NCBI GenBank assembly: GCA_020692205.1
Contig: JAIMKV010000005.1
Coordinates: forward strand, 53,533 to 117,532
Length of the DNA stretch: 64,000 bases
Direction: 5' to 3'
Origin: Myxosarcina sp. GA_180221_E-2-1-MAG-40_15
Lineage (GTDB): Bacteria > Cyanobacteriota > Cyanobacteriia > Cyanobacteriales > Xenococcaceae
Below the pieces are notes generated by a model. That model ran no database searches and was not told where the DNA came from. It saw only the letters and a program-made list of their open reading frames with translations. Both the position numbers and the translations under genes were made by a program. Position 1 is the stretch's first letter, and each line of letters opens with the position of its first letter. This document shows positions 48,295-56,655 of this stretch, piece after piece.

Positions 48295-48647
48295 TTATTT
48301 ATCTGATTATTCTTAAACCTAATTGATCGTTGTTTTAATTTATAGATAATTTATATTTGCTGTTTTTAGATTAACACTAACTTTATCAAAGTTAGGTGAT
48401 TTTTTATCTTGAATATAAAAACTTATTAAGATATTTATAGACATCTAAAAATATTTTATTGTCAGTGATCTCTGTCACTTTTAAATACAGTTTGTGATCA
48501 CAACAATTTTATCTATCACTGATCTTATCTGGTGGCTTTTAAGTCAATTATCAATTAAAAATTGTGATCTCACTCTCTGAATCAAGCAGGTTTGCATAGC
48601 ATACTATCATGATTAAATTGATGCTTTAAGTTAGTATTTTTTAGTCT
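48295..48647. other. Intergenic region with repeated GTGATC motifs
   Basis: 353 bp between the CDF gene end and the LCCL gene start, both on the minus strand. AT-rich, with no gene seen. Contains the cluster of inverted-repeat motifs described separately at 48464-48575. Confidence 0.5.
48464..48503. promoter_or_regulatory. Possible CRP-like operator pair
   Basis: AGTGA-N6-TCACT lies at 48464-48479, and the 12-bp perfect palindrome TTGTGATCACAA at 48492-48503. The first has the arm spacing of CRP-family sites (TGTGA-N6-TCACA). They are upstream of the LCCL gene. Confidence 0.4.
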
Positions 48648-49556
48648 TTAGTCGGCATAATTATGGTCGCGTAACTTACAATATTCATCGAGATATTCAA
48701 TCTCTACAGTAATATGTTCGAGATGTAAACTATCGCCTAAATGCTGAATAGTACCTTTGATTCCCTGTATTTCTTCCCTGGTAGTATCATTTTCAATGAC
48801 GACATGAGTAGTTAAGACATGATGTTCCCCGTCCAAAGACCAAACATGAGTGTGGTGTAGTGAATTAACTTTATCTAGAGTCACAATACTTTTTTCTAGC
48901 TGCTGGATATCAATATTTTCTGGTACAGCTTGAAGAAACAATAACAGAGTTTGGCGTAAATTGGCGATCGCATTAGACAAAATATAGACAGCAATTAAAA
49001 TTGATAGAATCGGATCGAGAATATAAAGATCGCTAAACAAAAGAGCAATACTAACTATTAATACAGCTATCCAACCCAGCGCATCCTCTAACAAATGCCA
49101 GGCTGCGACACGAGCATTAAGAGAGTTTTGTTTAGACAAACGCAACATAGCTAATCCGTTGACTGCTACACCTAAAATGGCAAATAAAATCATTCCCTTC
49201 GCATCCGTCGGTTCAGGATTTAATAGTCTAGGTATCGCCTGGGAAATAACATACAGCGAACCAACAAACAAAATCAAAGTATTAATTAAAGCTGCTAAGG
49301 AAGAGAGACGACGATAACCATAAGAAAAAGCCGCGTCACTTTTTTTATTTGAGTATTTTTCTAAGTACCAAGCCAATCCTAAAGACACGCTATCACCAAG
49401 ATCGTGAACTGCATCAGAAACTATAGCTAAACTATTAGTCCAAAGTCCACCAAATATTTCTAAAATGGCAAACCCCAAGTTAAGCCAAAAAGCTAGTTTG
49501 ATATCTTCAGTAACTTGATGAGAATGAGAGTGATTATGGTTATGATTATGAGCCAT
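48648..49556 (-). CDS. Cation diffusion facilitator (CDF) metal exporter
   Basis: 302 residues with six membrane helices. The N-terminus MAHNHNHNHSHSHQ is His-rich and likely binds zinc. Metal-site residues are the HxxxD pairs in SDAVHDLGDSVSL (helix 2) and AWHLLEDALGWIAV (helix 5). The cytoplasmic C-terminal domain has LHHTHVWSLDGEHHVLTTHVV. By family it exports zinc or cobalt in exchange for protons (CzcD/ZitB type). Divergent from the aminopeptidase gene. Confidence 0.93.
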   Translation of the reverse strand: MAHNHNHNHSHSHQVTEDIKLAFWLNLGFAILEIFGGLWTNSLAIVSDAVHDLGDSVSLGLAWYLEKYSNKKSDAAFSYGYRRLSSLAALINTLILFVGSLYVISQAIPRLLNPEPTDAKGMILFAILGVAVNGLAMLRLSKQNSLNARVAAWHLLEDALGWIAVLIVSIALLFSDLYILDPILSILIAVYILSNAIANLRQTLLLFLQAVPENIDIQQLEKSIVTLDKVNSLHHTHVWSLDGEHHVLTTHVVIENDTTREEIQGIKGTIQHLGDSLHLEHITVEIEYLDEYCKLRDHNYAD

Positions 49557-49597
49557 TTTTTTAAATCATTAGATAGTAGCGATCGCCAACAAATTAA

Positions 49598-49633
49598 AGC
49601 TAATAGCTTTTAGCTTTTAGCCGTTAGCTTTTT
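49598..49633. repeat. AGCTTTT heptamer-type repeat
   Basis: Three to four degenerate copies of TAGCTTTT lie in tandem between two divergent genes, in the style of short tandem heptamers common in cyanobacteria. Confidence 0.5.
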
Positions 49634-49690
49634 ATTGAACAACAAGGAATTATCTATACTAATTGATATTAACTAGTAAAAGTATTATTG

Positions 49691-51079
49691 ATGGTTGTAC
49701 TTTCTACCGTAAATGAGCGATTTATTGCCAGCTTAAAACAAAGAAGAGATAAGTTAGCTCAATTAATTGAGCATCCAGTTATATTATGGTCTGGTAATTT
49801 AATCGGGCGCAATTTTCAGGCTAACAAGTTACCCTTTCGTGCTAGCAGTCATTTTCTCTATTTTGCGGGCATACCTTTAATTAATGCGGTGATTCGCTTA
49901 GAAGCTGGCAAGTTAGAATTATTTATGGACAATCCGCCACCAGAAGCGACCTTATGGCATGGCGCAACGCCTCAAAGCGAAGAAATTAGTGCAGCAATTG
50001 GTGCAGATCGGGTTTATCCTCTGGCTGAATTAGCAGCAAAAACAGCAGGGGCAGCCACTATAGCAGTACAAGACTTATCTACCTATCAGCAGCAATCCCA
50101 CTTATTAAATCGCCCTGTAGCTTTATCTAATCAGGCAGAAAGTATCGATCTAGAACTGGCTCAAGCTTTGGTACAATTGCGATCGCGCCACGATGACCTG
50201 GCATTACATGAATTACGCCACGCTGCTGCGGTATCAGTTAAAGCCCACAAAGCTGGAATGATGGCTACCAAACATTCTACAACCGAAGCTGAAATACGCG
50301 GGGCAATGGAAGGGACAATCATTGCTCAGAATATGTCCTGTGCCTACAACAGTATTGTGACAGTGCAGGGAGAAGTTCTGCATAACGAGTCTTACGATCA
50401 TCAGCTACAGGCTGGGGATCTTTTACTGGCAGATGTTGGGGCAGAAACCCCAAACGGTTGGGCAGCAGATATTACTCGTACCTGGCCAGTTTCGGGCAAG
50501 TTTTCTAGTAGCCAAAAGGATATTTATCAGATTGTTCTACAAGCCCATGATGACTGCATTGCCAAGCTACGGCCTGGTGTAGAGTATCAGGATATTCATT
50601 TCCTGGCAGCTAAAATAATTGCTGAAGGTTTAGTAGACGTAGGTATTCTTCAAGGCGACCCAGAGGATTTAGTCGCCATGGATGCTCATGCCCTGTTTTT
50701 CCCTCATGGTGTAGGACATTTATTAGGCTTAGATGTTCACGACATGGAAGACTTAGGCGACGTAGCAGGATATGAAGCAGGAAGAGAAAGGAGCGATCGC
50801 TTTGGCTTGGGCTATCTTAGATTAAATCGCCCTCTACAGCCTCAAATGCTGGTTACGATTGAACCAGGGTTTTATCAAGTTCCAGCAATTTTAAATAATT
50901 CTAATTTTCGTTCCCAATACCAAAATGTAGTTAACTGGGAACGTTTAAGCCAATTCGATGATATTAGAGGAATCAGAATTGAAGATGATGTTTTAGTTAC
51001 CGATTCTGGGGCAGAAGTTTTAACCGCCGCGCTACCGACTCAAATAGGAGAAATTGAAGATCTCGTGCTTAATCACTAA
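49691..51079 (+). CDS. pepP: M24B Xaa-Pro aminopeptidase
   Basis: 462 residues from ATG 49691-49693, one codon after an in-frame TTG. The N-terminal aminopeptidase-P domain (about 5-140) is followed by the pita-bread catalytic domain. Its five metal ligands are visible: Asp in LLADVGAE, Asp in AADITRTWP, His in HGVGHLLGLDVHD, Glu in IEPGFYQ, and Glu in RIEDDVLVT. It removes an N-terminal residue before proline. Cytosolic; a lone gene with the CDF gene divergent. Confidence 0.92.
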   Translation: MVVLSTVNERFIASLKQRRDKLAQLIEHPVILWSGNLIGRNFQANKLPFRASSHFLYFAGIPLINAVIRLEAGKLELFMDNPPPEATLWHGATPQSEEISAAIGADRVYPLAELAAKTAGAATIAVQDLSTYQQQSHLLNRPVALSNQAESIDLELAQALVQLRSRHDDLALHELRHAAAVSVKAHKAGMMATKHSTTEAEIRGAMEGTIIAQNMSCAYNSIVTVQGEVLHNESYDHQLQAGDLLLADVGAETPNGWAADITRTWPVSGKFSSSQKDIYQIVLQAHDDCIAKLRPGVEYQDIHFLAAKIIAEGLVDVGILQGDPEDLVAMDAHALFFPHGVGHLLGLDVHDMEDLGDVAGYEAGRERSDRFGLGYLRLNRPLQPQMLVTIEPGFYQVPAILNNSNFRSQYQNVVNWERLSQFDDIRGIRIEDDVLVTDSGAEVLTAALPTQIGEIEDLVLNH

Positions 51080-51164
51080 GAAAAACTTGTTTTGCCATGA
51101 TTGTGGGAGTTAGCCAGTAACTTTCAATTTGTTGGATAATTACGTATAAAATAACAACTGTGAT

Positions 51165-51184
51165 CGCTGCTCCAAGGAGCAGCG
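51165..51184. repeat. Perfect 9-bp hairpin
   Basis: CGCTGCTCC (51165-51173) pairs with GGAGCAGCG (51176-51184) over a two-base loop, between two convergent genes. It could end either transcript, but no T tract follows. Confidence 0.5.
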
Positions 51185-51258
51185 AGTAGGGCGATCGCCA
51201 CAGGCAAAAATACAAAAATACACTTAATGATGACCAAAAAATGTCCGCAAAGTACTAT

Positions 51259-52167
51259 TCACTTGAGATTATCTCTAGACAATTTCTCTGAAGAAATACT
51301 GACTGCATGACTTTCTGGAACGATAGGAGAACCATGTTTTCTGGCATAAACTTTAGTAAATTCAGCTCCTAAAAAGAGAATGTGAGCCGTATAATAAAGC
51401 CAAGTAATAATTATGATCAAAGAGCCAGCCACCCCATAAGCAGAACCAAATTCTGTTTGACTGATAAATATGCCAAATAGATACTGCCCAAGCAAAAACA
51501 AGATAGCTGTAATAATTGCTCCGACAAATGCATCCCGCCAAGCAACTTTAGCATCGGGTAGTATTTTATACATTGCCCCGAATAACAGCGCGATCGCCAC
51601 AAATGAAACCAAAAAACTCATAAATCGCAACAAATAGCTCAAATTAGGGACAAAGTCACTTAAATAGTTGGTTACTGCCCCTAGAGTTGTGTTTACCACC
51701 AGAAATATCAGTAGCAAAAAGGCAATCACCAGTACCATAGCAAAAGATAAAAACCGCTTGCGCAGAAAATGAACGATCTGTCGGTTGGGTTTTGGTTTTA
51801 CCTCCCAAATTTTATTGAGAGCATTTTGGATTTGAGTAAAAACTCCTGAAGCCCCAAACAGCAAAAAGCCAACGCTAAAAATAAGCCGAAACTCATTCTC
51901 GGTATTATCCTCTCGGATATTAGCGATCGCTATTTCAATAACTCTTGCAGCTTCTTGACCGACCACATCTTGAATACGTCCGACGATCTCACCTTTTGTT
52001 GCTGCTTCGCCAAATATTGCACCAACAATTGTAATCACGATAATCATCAATGGGGCTAAAGAAAACACAGTATAATAAGCTAGAGATGAAGCCAAAAGCG
52101 ACACTTGGTCAAATTGCCATTCAGCAATAGTTTCTTTAATCAGCCGCCAAATTTTTTTCAAGTTCAT
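51259..52167 (-). CDS. YihY/BrkB-family inner-membrane protein
   Basis: 302 residues, six to seven membrane helices. WQFDQVSLLASSLAYYTVFSLAPLMIIVI is the hallmark opening of the family, followed by the helical loop with GEIVGRIQDVVGQEAARVIE and the GASGVFTQIQNALNKIW segment. The C-terminus SAYGVAGSLIIIITWLYYTAHILFLGAEFT ends the membrane part. Once annotated as ribonuclease BN, but the family is not a nuclease; a transport role is suspected. Confidence 0.9.
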   Translation of the reverse strand: MNLKKIWRLIKETIAEWQFDQVSLLASSLAYYTVFSLAPLMIIVITIVGAIFGEAATKGEIVGRIQDVVGQEAARVIEIAIANIREDNTENEFRLIFSVGFLLFGASGVFTQIQNALNKIWEVKPKPNRQIVHFLRKRFLSFAMVLVIAFLLLIFLVVNTTLGAVTNYLSDFVPNLSYLLRFMSFLVSFVAIALLFGAMYKILPDAKVAWRDAFVGAIITAILFLLGQYLFGIFISQTEFGSAYGVAGSLIIIITWLYYTAHILFLGAEFTKVYARKHGSPIVPESHAVSISSEKLSRDNLK

Positions 52168-52272
52168 GATTTAAGACACCAGCTATCGATCTTTTTTTTG
52201 CTGTGGCAAGCTTTTTGATAGCCTCGCTGATAAATGTGACTCAAAAATTACAGCCAATTAGTAGCGAAAATT

Positions 52273-52391
52273 CAACTGTTGGGTAATCTCTCTGAGTAAT
52301 GTATACAGTCGTAAATACTCCTTTAATTTTTAATTTGTTAGCATCGGGTCAAATTCGTCTCGATCCCCTTCATATTGGCTTGGATGTTGCT
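52273..52391 (+). pseudogene. Mosaic of copied gene fragments
   Basis: 52273-52309 resembles 61002-61038, an internal part of a class II glutamine amidotransferase gene. 52325-52400 resembles 60461-60537, the 3' part of the intact flavoprotein gene at 59190-60692. The two fragments are in a different order from the related locus. They join the amidotransferase remnant to the right. Neither codes for anything alone. Confidence 0.75.
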
Positions 52392-52687
52392 TTGAATGGC
52401 AAACCATCCTGAAATACCAGCAGTTGTCCCACCCGAATTGGTGTCCAGACTTCGTTATCGGTAAGGGGAGTAGTAGCAATAACCGCAACGCGATCGCTTG
52501 GGGTAGTTAACTCTTGAAAATCTACACTCACATCTTCATCAAATGTTCGGCAACCTAAGCCTTCAAAAAAGGCAATACCCCAACCATCACGATGTTCATC
52601 TGTATTTCCACTCCGCGCACAAAATCCTTCAAAGGAAAAACAAAGATCCGTTGGTACATTGCAGTTCATTCCCAACAGTTGACACCT
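52392..52687 (-). pseudogene. Truncated class II glutamine amidotransferase (YafJ-like)
   Basis: Reading leftward, codons 52685-52541 encode the N-terminus of a class II amidotransferase ([22 protein letters not shown], then [16 protein letters not shown]), with the nucleophile Cys in place. Its start codon is AGG instead of ATG (52685-52687). At CRTF it jumps to the last 50 residues ([21 protein letters not shown]). The middle of the enzyme, well over 100 residues, is missing. The C-terminal 149 bp (52392-52540) are nearly identical to 60736-60884. The fold cannot be complete, so this is a deletion relic. Confidence 0.85.
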
Positions 52688-52809
52688 GTAAACTAAATTA
52701 ATCCACAATTTACCTTACAATAATAACAATAAATCGTAACAGTCATCTGCCAATTCTGAATACCTCCCTAACGATTCATTAGAAGTCTTGAGAACTATGT
52801 TGAAGCATA

Positions 52810-53232
52810 ATGCATAATATCGATCTAGAATATGATTCTTGGCTACTGGAACAGGCACAATTGCTGCGCGAGCGCGATTTTGAGCATTTGGATATAGATA
52901 ATTTGGTTGAGGAGTTAGAAGCGTTGGTAAGAGGTGAAAAGTCAGCGGTAGAGCAGTTTGCCTATTTAATTATGCTTCACCTGTTACTAATTGAATACTG
53001 GCACGAACAATCTGAGTGGAATCGCAACCATTGGGAAGCAGAAATAACGGGATTCAGGCTACAGCTTAATAATAAACTGACGACTAATTTACGCAACCAT
53101 CTTTTACAACGTCTTGATTTTTTGTACAGTAAAGCATATCAAGCTGCGGTTAAAAAGACTAAAAGCAGGATCCAGGGCGATCGCTTTCCGCAAAAACGTC
53201 AATACAGCTTGGAAGATATTCTTAATGATTGA
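52810..53232 (+). CDS. DUF29-domain protein
   Basis: 140 residues. YDSWLLEQAQLLRERDFEHLDIDNLVEELEAL is the DUF29 signature, followed by a long helical region with IMLHLLLIEYWHEQSEWNRNHW. A common cyanobacterial family, often near mobile DNA and possibly toxin-antitoxin related, but unproven. The basic C-terminal half (VKKTKSRIQGDRFPQKRQ) may bind nucleic acid. Flanked by gene relics on both sides. Confidence 0.85.
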   Translation: MHNIDLEYDSWLLEQAQLLRERDFEHLDIDNLVEELEALVRGEKSAVEQFAYLIMLHLLLIEYWHEQSEWNRNHWEAEITGFRLQLNNKLTTNLRNHLLQRLDFLYSKAYQAAVKKTKSRIQGDRFPQKRQYSLEDILND

Positions 53233-53263
53233 TTAATTATCAATTATCAATATAGCTACTCTT

Positions 53264-53884
53264 TTATCGTGGCGGTAAATGAGCGGGAAGAACACTAATA
53301 GATGCGATCGCAATATAGAGTAGAGCAAAGCAAGTCTCAAATATAGCAATGGAGTGAAATTTAGCTTGGCGATACCAATTCTTAAATTCAAAAACTGTTG
53401 CCAGCTTAATTAAAGCTACCGTAAAAGATAAAGCCGTAACTAAAGATAGATAGTCCAGACACTAAAGACTAATAATTATTAGCGTGGCAATGCCATGATA
53501 GATGACTCCTGGTTTAAAAGCTGCCGTTTTTTTGCGACGTAGCTTAATCGTGTACACTGCGCTACTAAAAAATAACGTGTTAAGTATCCACATCGCCATC
53601 GCTTCTGGAGATAAACTTCCTGTAGTTGCGCCATAAGCTAAAGGTGCAGCCAGACAAATAGCGGCAAAACCAATAATTTCATTGACTCTAGATTTGTGTT
53701 TGCCTTTGATTACAGCGATCGCATCAGCAATCAAGCCAATTACTGCTAGGAGATAAAGCCATAGTAATACTGAAGCTTGAAGCCAAAGAAATACAGCTAA
53801 GCAAAAAGCGATCGCGCCATAAATTCCTCCCCAAACTAGATAACGTGATTTTAAGTTTTTCCTTAACTTAATTTGAACTACGTG
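53264..53884 (-). pseudogene. YwiC-like membrane protein, 5'-truncated with nonsense codon
   Basis: One frame runs leftward from 53884 to a TAA at 53264-53266. It starts in mid-protein (HVVQIKLRKNLKSRYLVWGGIYG) directly after a stop at 53885-53887. It continues through MIADAIAVIKGKHKSRVNEIIGFAAICLAAPLAYGATTG and HGIATLIIISL. A TAG at 53462-53464 interrupts it, probably from TGG. It then goes on in the same frame (CLDYLSLVTALSFTVALIKL, YIAIASISVLPAHLPPR). About 70 N-terminal residues are missing. The six-helix pattern fits the YwiC-like family, which is my best guess at identity. The frame between the two breaks is intact, so the decay is recent. Confidence 0.65.
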
Positions 53885-54002
53885 CTAACAACTGAACCCA
53901 ACAATTTTTATTCCTAAAAGTTATTGCAATTAGATTCTCAATAAGCTTTTTCGTGCTAAGTTGATATTGTCAAGCAACTTTAGTTTAAGAGAGAGCAAGA
54001 TT

Positions 54003-54566
54003 ATGTCTACCACTACAGGTTTACTACGTCCTTTTGGTCACGTAGAAGCCAATCCAATTTTGTTAGATAAAAGCGTAACTGAGCCAGTATGCGAAGGCTT
54101 TAATGCTGTTTTATCTAGTTTTCAAGGCTTATATTTGCAATATCAAAAACATCACTTTGTAGTCGAAGGCTCAGAATATTATTCCTTACACGAATTTTTC
54201 GCCGACAGCTACGCCGAAGTACAAGAACACGTTCATGAAATAGGCGAAAGACTCAATGGCTTAGGTGGTATTCCTGCTGCTAGTTTTAGTAAGCTAGCTG
54301 AGTTATGTTGCTTTGAGCCAGAAGAAGATGGAGTCTTTAATGAGCGTCAAATGGTAGAACACGATTTAGCAGCAGAACAAGAAATTATCAAGCTAATACG
54401 CCAGCAAGCAGCACAAGCCGAAAGTTTAGGCGATCGCGCTACTCGCTATTTATATGAGCAGATTTTGCTTAAAACCGAAGAAAGAGCTTATCATTTACAT
54501 CACTTCCTCGTTCACGATAGTTTAACTCTGGCTTTTGTTGGTAATGGCGCTAACGGTTCTAACTAA
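54003..54566 (+). CDS. dps: Dps-family ferritin-like DNA-protecting protein
   Basis: 187 residues from ATG 54003-54005, with GAGAG upstream; a longer frame from a TTG at 53961 is not needed. The ferroxidase site that sits between Dps subunits is visible: [17 protein letters not shown] (His) and [17 protein letters not shown] (Asp and Glu). The four-helix bundle ends [19 protein letters not shown]. Stores iron and protects DNA from peroxide. Its own transcript, ending near a 10-bp hairpin at 54617-54665. Confidence 0.93.
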   Translation: MSTTTGLLRPFGHVEANPILLDKSVTEPVCEGFNAVLSSFQGLYLQYQKHHFVVEGSEYYSLHEFFADSYAEVQEHVHEIGERLNGLGGIPAASFSKLAELCCFEPEEDGVFNERQMVEHDLAAEQEIIKLIRQQAAQAESLGDRATRYLYEQILLKTEERAYHLHHFLVHDSLTLAFVGNGANGSN

Positions 54567-54616
54567 ACTAAAAGCAAAGATGATCAATCTCTTCTAATTG
54601 ATAATTTTGCAGAAAA

Positions 54617-54665
54617 GGGAAAAGCAAAAGATCAGCTTGACTAATTGCAATCGGATGCTTTTCCC
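54617..54665 (+). terminator. Hairpin downstream of dps
   Basis: GGGAAAAGCA (54617-54626) pairs with TGCTTTTCCC (54656-54665), a 10-bp perfect stem with a 29-nt loop. It has no T tract; likely a transcript end or stabiliser. Confidence 0.4.
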
Positions 54666-54832
54666 TATAGCGTAAAATGCGAGGAAAAATCTTCTTCAAT
54701 ATCATGCAGTCTATTAAGATTAATTTGCAATAAACTTTTAAAAAAATTTGTCCTCATATATTTCCACTCAAAACTACCTTTAGCACATCGAGGTGATCGC
54801 AACTATATAAACCATAACGAAATCTCCTTAAT

Positions 54833-55615
54833 TTAATTGTTTGAGTAAATATATTGTTGGTTTGCAGTTTGTTTTCTAGAAACGTTTTTACTATTCAGTA
54901 CGCGCTCTAAAATACGTTCTACTAAGGCAGCAAACATAGCATCGCCACGTTGACGGGGACGAGGCAGAGGTACGGGTAAATCTAACTCCACGCCACCTGC
55001 TTCTAATAAGACAACGCGATCGGCTAGGGTTACTGCTTCTTCAACATCATGGGTAATTAGTAAGGTCGTGAATTGTTGTTTCTGCCATATATCCTCGATT
55101 AAACGCTGCATTTCGATACGGGTTAGTGCATCGAGCGCACCTAACGGTTCATCTAACAAAAGTAAGCGCGGTTGGCTAACTAAGGCTCGTGCTAAGGCAA
55201 CTCGTTGACGCTGTCCGCCAGAAAGTGAAGCAATCCAGTCATGAGCGCGATCGGCTAGACCAACTTGTTCTAACGCCCATAAGGCTTGGGGTCCCCAGTC
55301 ACCTCGCTGTCCCAAACCTACGTTTTCTAAAACTCGTTTCCACAGCAATAGTCGCTCATCCTGAAACATCATACGTGCGGACTGGTTTAACTTGCCTAAC
55401 GGTTCACCGTCAATTAATACACCTCCACTGGTAGGAGTTTCCAGCCCAGCAATTAATCTGAGTAGGGTACTTTTTCCACAGCCACTACGTCCGACGATCG
55501 CCACAAATTCTCCTGGCGCAAGTTCTAAATCTAGTTGTTGCAAAATCTTTTTGTCACCAAAGGCTTTACTTAACTCTAAAATTTTCAGGTCTACTCCCTT
55601 ATAAGTCATAGTCAT
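54833..55615 (-). CDS. ssuB: Sulfonate ABC transporter ATP-binding protein (SsuB)
   Basis: 260 residues from ATG 55613-55615. A longer frame to 55660 would overlap ssuC by 25 bp, so the shorter start is preferred. Walker A is GRSGCGKST, the Q-loop [19 protein letters not shown], the signature [15 protein letters not shown], and Walker [16 protein letters not shown]. The R-x-L-L-L-W after the Q-loop is typical of the SsuB/TauB group. It drives import of alkanesulfonates. Last gene of the operon. Confidence 0.92.
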   Translation of the reverse strand: MTMTYKGVDLKILELSKAFGDKKILQQLDLELAPGEFVAIVGRSGCGKSTLLRLIAGLETPTSGGVLIDGEPLGKLNQSARMMFQDERLLLWKRVLENVGLGQRGDWGPQALWALEQVGLADRAHDWIASLSGGQRQRVALARALVSQPRLLLLDEPLGALDALTRIEMQRLIEDIWQKQQFTTLLITHDVEEAVTLADRVVLLEAGGVELDLPVPLPRPRQRGDAMFAALVERILERVLNSKNVSRKQTANQQYIYSNN

Positions 55616-55635
55616 ATACTCATTACTCAAATTAC

Positions 55636-56415
55636 TTAAAATTGATAACTGGGATGCCATTGCAGCAATTTCGTTTCTAGTAGACGGGCGATCGCATCTG
55701 CTAATTTTCCTAACAGGGCATACAATAAGATGGCGAATACTACGACATCTGTTTGCATAAACTCACGGGCGTTCATTGCCAGATAGCCAATTCCCGAGTT
55801 AGCAGCGATCGTCTCTGCCACAATCAATGTCAACCACATAATCCCCAAAGCAAAACGCACACCCACCAAAATCGACGGTAATGCCCCAGGCAGAAGGATT
55901 TGCCAAAACAGCTCCCAAAATGAAAGTCCATAGATCTTGCCCATTTCTAACAAACCGCGATCGACAGTACGAATACCAAGATATGTATTGATATAAATGG
56001 GAAATAAAACCCCGATCGCCACTAAAAACACTCTGCCAGTATCACCAATACCAAACCAGAGAATTACTAAGGGGATCATCGCTAGATGGGGAATGTTGCG
56101 TAACATCTGTATCGAGGTATCTAATAAAAGTTCCGACCAACGAAAGATACCGTTTAACAAACCCAAGCCAAAGCCGACTAAACCGCCGATAATAAATCCC
56201 CACATCGCCCGAACTGTACTGATATAAATATGTTTGTACAGTTCACCTGTGCTAGCTAAATGAATACCTGCTTTTAATACGGCTATCGGTGCAGGCAAAA
56301 CCCTAGTCGAAATCCAACCGATCTGTGCCAATACTTGCCAAATCAAAATTAGGAGAATTGGTACTATCCAAGGAGCAAGTAAATTTATTTGTTTCTTGTT
56401 TAAAATCTTATTCAT
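55636..56415 (-). CDS. ssuC: Sulfonate ABC transporter permease (SsuC)
   Basis: 259 residues, six membrane helices. The ATPase-docking loop is [45 protein letters not shown], with the [19 protein letters not shown] approach typical of SsuC/TauC. Located between ssuB and the ssuA-ssuD chimera on one strand. Its 5' side is separated from that gene by about 240 bp holding a heptamer repeat, so it may have its own promoter. Confidence 0.92.
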   Translation of the reverse strand: MNKILNKKQINLLAPWIVPILLILIWQVLAQIGWISTRVLPAPIAVLKAGIHLASTGELYKHIYISTVRAMWGFIIGGLVGFGLGLLNGIFRWSELLLDTSIQMLRNIPHLAMIPLVILWFGIGDTGRVFLVAIGVLFPIYINTYLGIRTVDRGLLEMGKIYGLSFWELFWQILLPGALPSILVGVRFALGIMWLTLIVAETIAANSGIGYLAMNAREFMQTDVVVFAILLYALLGKLADAIARLLETKLLQWHPSYQF

Positions 56416-56420
56416 CTATA

Positions 56421-56462
56421 AAAAGTCAAAAGTCAAAAGTTAAAAGTTAAAAGTTAAAAGTT
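56421..56462. repeat. AAAAGTY heptamer tandem repeat, six copies
   Basis: Two AAAAGTC units and four AAAAGTT units lie head to tail just upstream of ssuC, followed by a partial AAAAATA. This is the short tandem heptamer type common in cyanobacteria. Confidence 0.85.
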
Positions 56463-56565
56463 AAAAATAACTTTCTGTTTAACTAGCTAAAAGCGAATAC
56501 CAATTCTCTATGCAAATGCATTAAATCAGATTTGATCCCTTTGCCCCCAAATGCGATGGGGATAA

Positions 56566-56590
56566 ACGTCTTTGAGTCTTTGCGCGAGAC
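56566..56590 (-). repeat. Dispersed short repeat, copy 2
   Basis: Reverse-oriented relative of 45573-45600 (reads AGTCTCGCGCAAAGACTCAA on the minus strand), in the ssuC leader. Confidence 0.45.
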
Positions 56591-56655
56591 TTACAATCAA
56601 AATATTAAGTGCAACTTTACAGAGAAATGGTATGAGAGCTATTAGCTAATCTCCT

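Noticed and set aside
54645..54836. 63-codon frame after dps
   Set aside because: Low-complexity content, no ribosome-binding site, and overlap with the end of ssuB; treated as chance.
55616..55660. Longer ssuB start overlapping ssuC
   Set aside because: Would overlap ssuC by 25 bp and adds residues with no family match; ATG 55613-55615 is better.
56421..56462. Tandem repeats taken as a CRISPR array
   Set aside because: Units are 7 bp with no spacers, so this is a heptamer repeat. No CRISPR repeat-spacer pattern is present anywhere in the window.
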